From: Symbiodinium natans
Lineage: Eukaryota; Sar; Dinophyceae; Suessiales; Symbiodiniaceae
Assembly: GCA_905221605.1 (NCBI GenBank)
Contig: CAJNDS010001957.1
Span: forward strand, 109,938 to 129,937
Length of the DNA stretch: 20,000 bases
Reading direction: 5' to 3'
Program-made: the position numbers and the translations under genes
The notes under the pieces: generated by a model
What the model saw: the letters and a program-made list of their open reading frames with translations, nothing else
Told to the model about the DNA's origin: nothing
Databases searched by the model: none
Shown: positions 17,231-20,000 of the stretch, piece by piece
Layout: each line of letters begins with the position of its first letter
How positions within the stretch are numbered: the stretch's first letter is position 1

Positions 17231-17394
17231 TGGGGTTTAGGGTTAATAATATAGTAGTTGAGTACGAGCTCGGCGACGCCAGCAGGGCGATCCTCGGGTG
17301 TGCTGGCAGGCTTGCAGCTAGCAGAGCCTGCGCGGTCTCGCTGAGCGCTCGACGGCGCCCGCTACCACCACAGAGGGAGAGGGGTGGCGGGGGG
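17231..17394 (+). repeat. Cassette tail (J copy), degraded
   Basis: GGGGTTTAGGGTTAATAATATAG (17234-17254) is still recognisable, but many single-base losses follow. The hairpin has lost a base in each arm (GGCAGGCTTGC against GCAGAGCCTGC), and the end is GGCGGGGGG in place of GGCGGGCGGG. Confidence 0.85.
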
Positions 17395-17560
17395 TTTAGG
17401 TTTGGGGTAGGTTTAGGGTTTTAGCGGTTTAGGGTTTTGGGTTTAGGGGTTAGGGTTTAGGGCTTAGGGTTTAGGGTTTAGGGTTTAGGGTTTAGGGTTT
17501 AGGGTTTAGGGTTTAGGGTTTAGGGTTTAGGGTTTAGGGTTTAGGGTTTAGGGTTTAGGG
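17395..17560 (+). repeat. Telomeric array 11 (last)
   Basis: Broken motifs to about 17465 (TTTAGG, TTTGGGG, TTTTAGCGG), then clean TTTAGGG to 17560. To its right the cassette system stops and different sequence begins at TGTCGCTTTAG. Confidence 0.96.
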
Positions 17561-17681
17561 TGTCGCTTTAGTTGTATGTTGGTGCCGAAAATAAAAAAGG
17601 CACCAACATACGCGCGGCCGGCTGTCGATCCCACCCCAAAAACCACCCAGACCTTAAATCACCTTTCAAGGCCGGGGCTCG
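17561..17681. other. Short unique stretch between telomeric array and 31-bp satellite
   Basis: About 120 bp with no cassette head and no match elsewhere in the window. It begins TGTCGC, loosely like the TGTAGCA of cassette heads, and contains a strong hairpin. It is the only non-repetitive junction in the window and so a useful anchor. Confidence 0.7.
17574..17611. repeat. Perfect 13-bp inverted repeat with A-rich loop
   Basis: GTATGTTGGTGCC (17574-17586) and GGCACCAACATAC (17599-17611) flank a 12-nt loop GAAAATAAAAAA. It could be a hairpin in RNA or DNA, or a remnant of a mobile-element end. No T-run follows on either strand to make a simple Pol III or intrinsic terminator. Confidence 0.85.
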
Positions 17682-20000
17682 CCAAACGTCAGGTTTGGAC
17701 CCCCCAAACGTGCAGGTTTCCAGGTTTGGACCCCCTAAACGTGCAGGTTTCCAGGTTTGGACCCCCAAAACGTGCAGGTTTCCAGGTTTGGACCCCCAAA
17801 ACGTGCAGGTTTCCAGGTTTGGACCCCCAGAACGTGCAGGTTTCCAGGTTTGGACCCCCAAAACGTGCAGGTTTCCAGGTTTGGAGACCCCAAAACGTGC
17901 AGGTTTCCAGGTTTGGACCCCCCAAAACGTGCAGGTTTCCAGGTTTGGACCCCTAAAACGTGCAGGTTTCCAGGTTGAGACCCCCAAAATGTGCAGGTTT
18001 CCAGGTTTGGACCCCCCAAAACGTGCAGGTTTCCAGGTTTGGACCCCCCAAAACGTGCAGGTTTCCAGGTTTGGACCCCCAAAACGTGCAGGTTTCCAGG
18101 TTTGGACCCCCAAAACGTGCAGGTTTCCAGGTTTGGAGCCCCAAAACGTGCAGGTTTCCAGGTTTGGACCCCCCAAAACGTGCAGGTTTCCGGGTTTGGA
18201 CCCCCCAAAACGTGCAGGTTTCCAGGTTTGGACCACCAAAACGTGCAGGTTTCCAGGTTCGGACCCCCAAAACGTGCAGGTTTCCCGGTTTGGACCCCCA
18301 AAACGTGCAGGTTTCCAGGTTTGGACCCCCTAAAACATGCAGGTTTCCAGGTTTGGACCACCAAAACGTGCAGGTTTCCAGGTTCGGACCCCCAAAACGT
18401 GCAGGTTTCCAGGTTTGGATCCCCAAAACGTGCAGGTTTCCAGGTTTCCAGGTTTGGACCCCCAAAACGTGCAGGTTTCCAGGTTTTGACCCCCAAAACG
18501 TGCAGGTTTCCAGGTTTGGACCCCCCAAAACGTGCAGGTTTCCAGGTTTGGACCCCCGAAAACGTGCAGGTTTCCAGGTTTGGACCACCAAAACGTGCAG
18601 GTTTCCAGGTTCGGACCCCCAAAACGTGCAGGTTTCCCGGTTTGGACCCCCCAAAACGTGCAGGTTTCCAGGTTTGGACCCCCAAAACGTGCAGGTTTCC
18701 AGGTTTGGAACATCAAAATGTGCAGGTTTCCAGGTTTGGACCCCCAAAACGTGCAGGTTTCCAGGTTTGGATCCCCAAAACGTGCAGGTTTCCAGGTTTG
18801 GAGCCCCCAAAACGTGCAGGTTTCCAGGTTTGGACCCCCCAAAACGTGTTTCCAGGTTTGGACCACCAAAACGTGCAGGTTTCCAGGTTTGGACCCCCAA
18901 AACGTGCAGGTTTCCAGGTTTGGACCCCCCAAAACGTGCAGGTTTCCAGGTTTGGACCCCCGAAAACGTGCAGGTTTCCAGGTTTGGACCCCCCAAAACG
19001 TGCAGGTTTCCAGGTTTGGACCCCCCAAAACGTGCAGGTTTCCAGGTTTGGACCCACCAAAACGTGCAGGTTTCCAGGTTTGGACCCCCAAAACGTGCAG
19101 GTTTCCAGGTTTGGACAAAACGTGCAGGTTTCCAGGTTCGGACCCCCAAAACGTGCAGGTTTCCAGGTTTGGACCGTGCAGGTTTCCCAGGTTTGGACCC
19201 CCAAAACGTGCAGGTTTCCAGGTTTGGACCCCCAAAACGTGCAAGTTTCCAGGTTTGGACCCCAAAAACGTGCAGGTTTCCAGGTTTGGACCCCCAAAAC
19301 GTGCAGGTTTCCAGGTTTGGACGACCAAAACGTGCAGGTTTCCAGGTTTGGACCCCCAAAACGTGCAGGCTTCCAGGTTTGGACCCCCAAAACGTGCAGG
19401 TTTCCAGGTTTGGACCCCCAAAACGTGCAGGTTTCCAGGTTTGGACCCCCAAAACGTGCAGGTTTCCAGGTTTGGACGCCCAAAACGTGCAGGTTTCCAG
19501 GTTTGGACCCCAAAACGTGCAGGTTTCCAGGTTTGGACGGCCAAGACGTGCAAGTTTCCAGATTTGGACCCCCCAAAACGTGCAGGTTTGGAGGTTTGGA
19601 CCCCCAAAACGTGCAGGTTTCACCAAAACGTGCAGGTTTCCAGGTTTGGACCCCCTAAAACGTGCAGGTTTCCAGGTTTGGACCCCCCAAACGTGCAGGT
19701 TTCCAGGTTTGGACCCCCCAAAACGTGCAGGTTTCCAGGTTTGGACCCCCCAAAACGTGCAGGTTTCCAGGTTTGGACCACCAAAACGTGCAGGTTTCCA
19801 GGTTTGGACCCTCAAAACGTGCAGGTTTCCAGGTTTGGACCCCCCAAAACGTGCAGGTTTCCAGGTTTGGACACCCAAAACGTGCAGGTTTCCAGGTTTG
19901 GACCCCCAAAACGTGCAGGTTTGGACCCCAAAACGTGCAGGTTTCCAGGTCTGGACCCCCAAAACGTGCAGGTTTCCAGGTTTGGACCCCCAAAACGTGC
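17682..20000 (+). repeat. 31-bp satellite (CGTGCAGGTTTCCAGGTTTG type), partial at right edge
   Basis: About 70 tandem monomers of 30-32 bp, differing mainly in the number of C before AAAACGTGC. Each contains AGGTTTCCAGGTTTGG, an internal 8-bp doublet. The monomer has no stop codon in any of six frames, and length changes only shift to another open frame. This produces open frames of 555 aa (plus) and 669 aa (minus) with a 31-residue period. I regard these as non-coding. Unlike the cassettes, the G-poor, C-run strand is the plus strand. Confidence 0.96.

Larger units (their letters stand above)
15313..17394 (+). repeat. Cassette J: composite and indel-rich
   Basis: Head (GCGCATTGGTCAGCTGAAACG) and middle match C/D/E-type cassettes but with many single-base indels. 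Two diverged core copies lie at 15725-15763 (hairpin partly deleted) and 15943-15985. A short GGCCAG run (16088-16112), B/H-type minisatellite (16115-17010), degenerate GGGACAACC block (17010-17088) and a degraded tail (17231-17394) follow. It therefore holds pieces typical of A, C/E and B/H. Frames such as 207 aa at 15490-16113 cross cassette parts and are not credible genes. Confidence 0.83.

Noticed and set aside
17574-17611. Intrinsic terminator
   Set aside because: The stem is strong, but no T-run follows on either strand and the sequence is eukaryotic.
17953-19962. 669-residue minus-strand open frame (and 555-residue plus-strand frame) with a 31-residue period, in the 31-bp satellite
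   Set aside because: The 31-bp monomer has no stop in any of six frames, so long frames arise on both strands regardless of indels. No signal peptide, domain or codon bias beyond the repeat is visible.

Overview
This window is eukaryotic, gene-free, repeat-built subtelomeric (or telomere-rearranged) DNA. The recurring unit is the Arabidopsis-type telomere heptamer TTTAGGG, in eleven separate arrays of roughly 90 to 630 bp. That heptamer is used by most land plants and many green algae, and also by dinoflagellates and coccidian apicomplexans such as Toxoplasma and Eimeria. The sequence alone does not decide among these. I see no protein-coding gene, tRNA or rRNA. Every long open frame lies in tandem repeats that are nearly stop-free in several frames on both strands.

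Layout. Between the telomeric arrays sit eleven cassettes, named A to J here (F and F' are the two halves of a fold-back). A full cassette starts with a conserved head (TGTAGCA, then GGTCAGCTG). It then has a GGCCGAAGGGCC-type hairpin core, a variable internal tandem repeat, and a conserved tail of about 170 bp. The tail holds an isolated telomere-like motif, an AT-rich TATA-like box, a 12-bp hairpin and a GCGGGCGGG end that abuts the next TTTAGGG array. Cassettes: A 162-1880 (GGCCAG hexamer cargo); B 2173-4249, C 4341-5451, D 5776-6937 and E 7564-8601 (32-bp minisatellite cargo); F 8904-9745 (truncated); F' 9746-10860 and G 11030-12496 (both on the minus strand, G with a C/A-only tract and four 130-bp repeats); H 12672-13497 (no head); I 14021-15058 (near-exact copy of E); J 15313-17394 (decayed). 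From 17561 a short unique stretch with a 13-bp hairpin leads into a different 31-bp satellite that runs off the right edge.

How it fits together. Cassettes and arrays point the same way: the G-rich strand runs from head to tail, as expected for blocks that once lay at or near chromosome ends. The block 9746-12671 is inverted. Turning it back would join F' to H as one complete B-like cassette. Shared array variants (three TTTAGGG followed by eight TTAAGGG after both C and H) show that arrays were copied together with cassette tails by recombination, not made afresh each time. The architecture recalls known telomere-maintenance amplifications, namely yeast Y' survivors and C. elegans ALT templates. 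That comparison is inference. Some junctions (the A-rich tract at 12606-12672, the fold-back at 9745, indel-rich J) could also be assembly or read artefacts.
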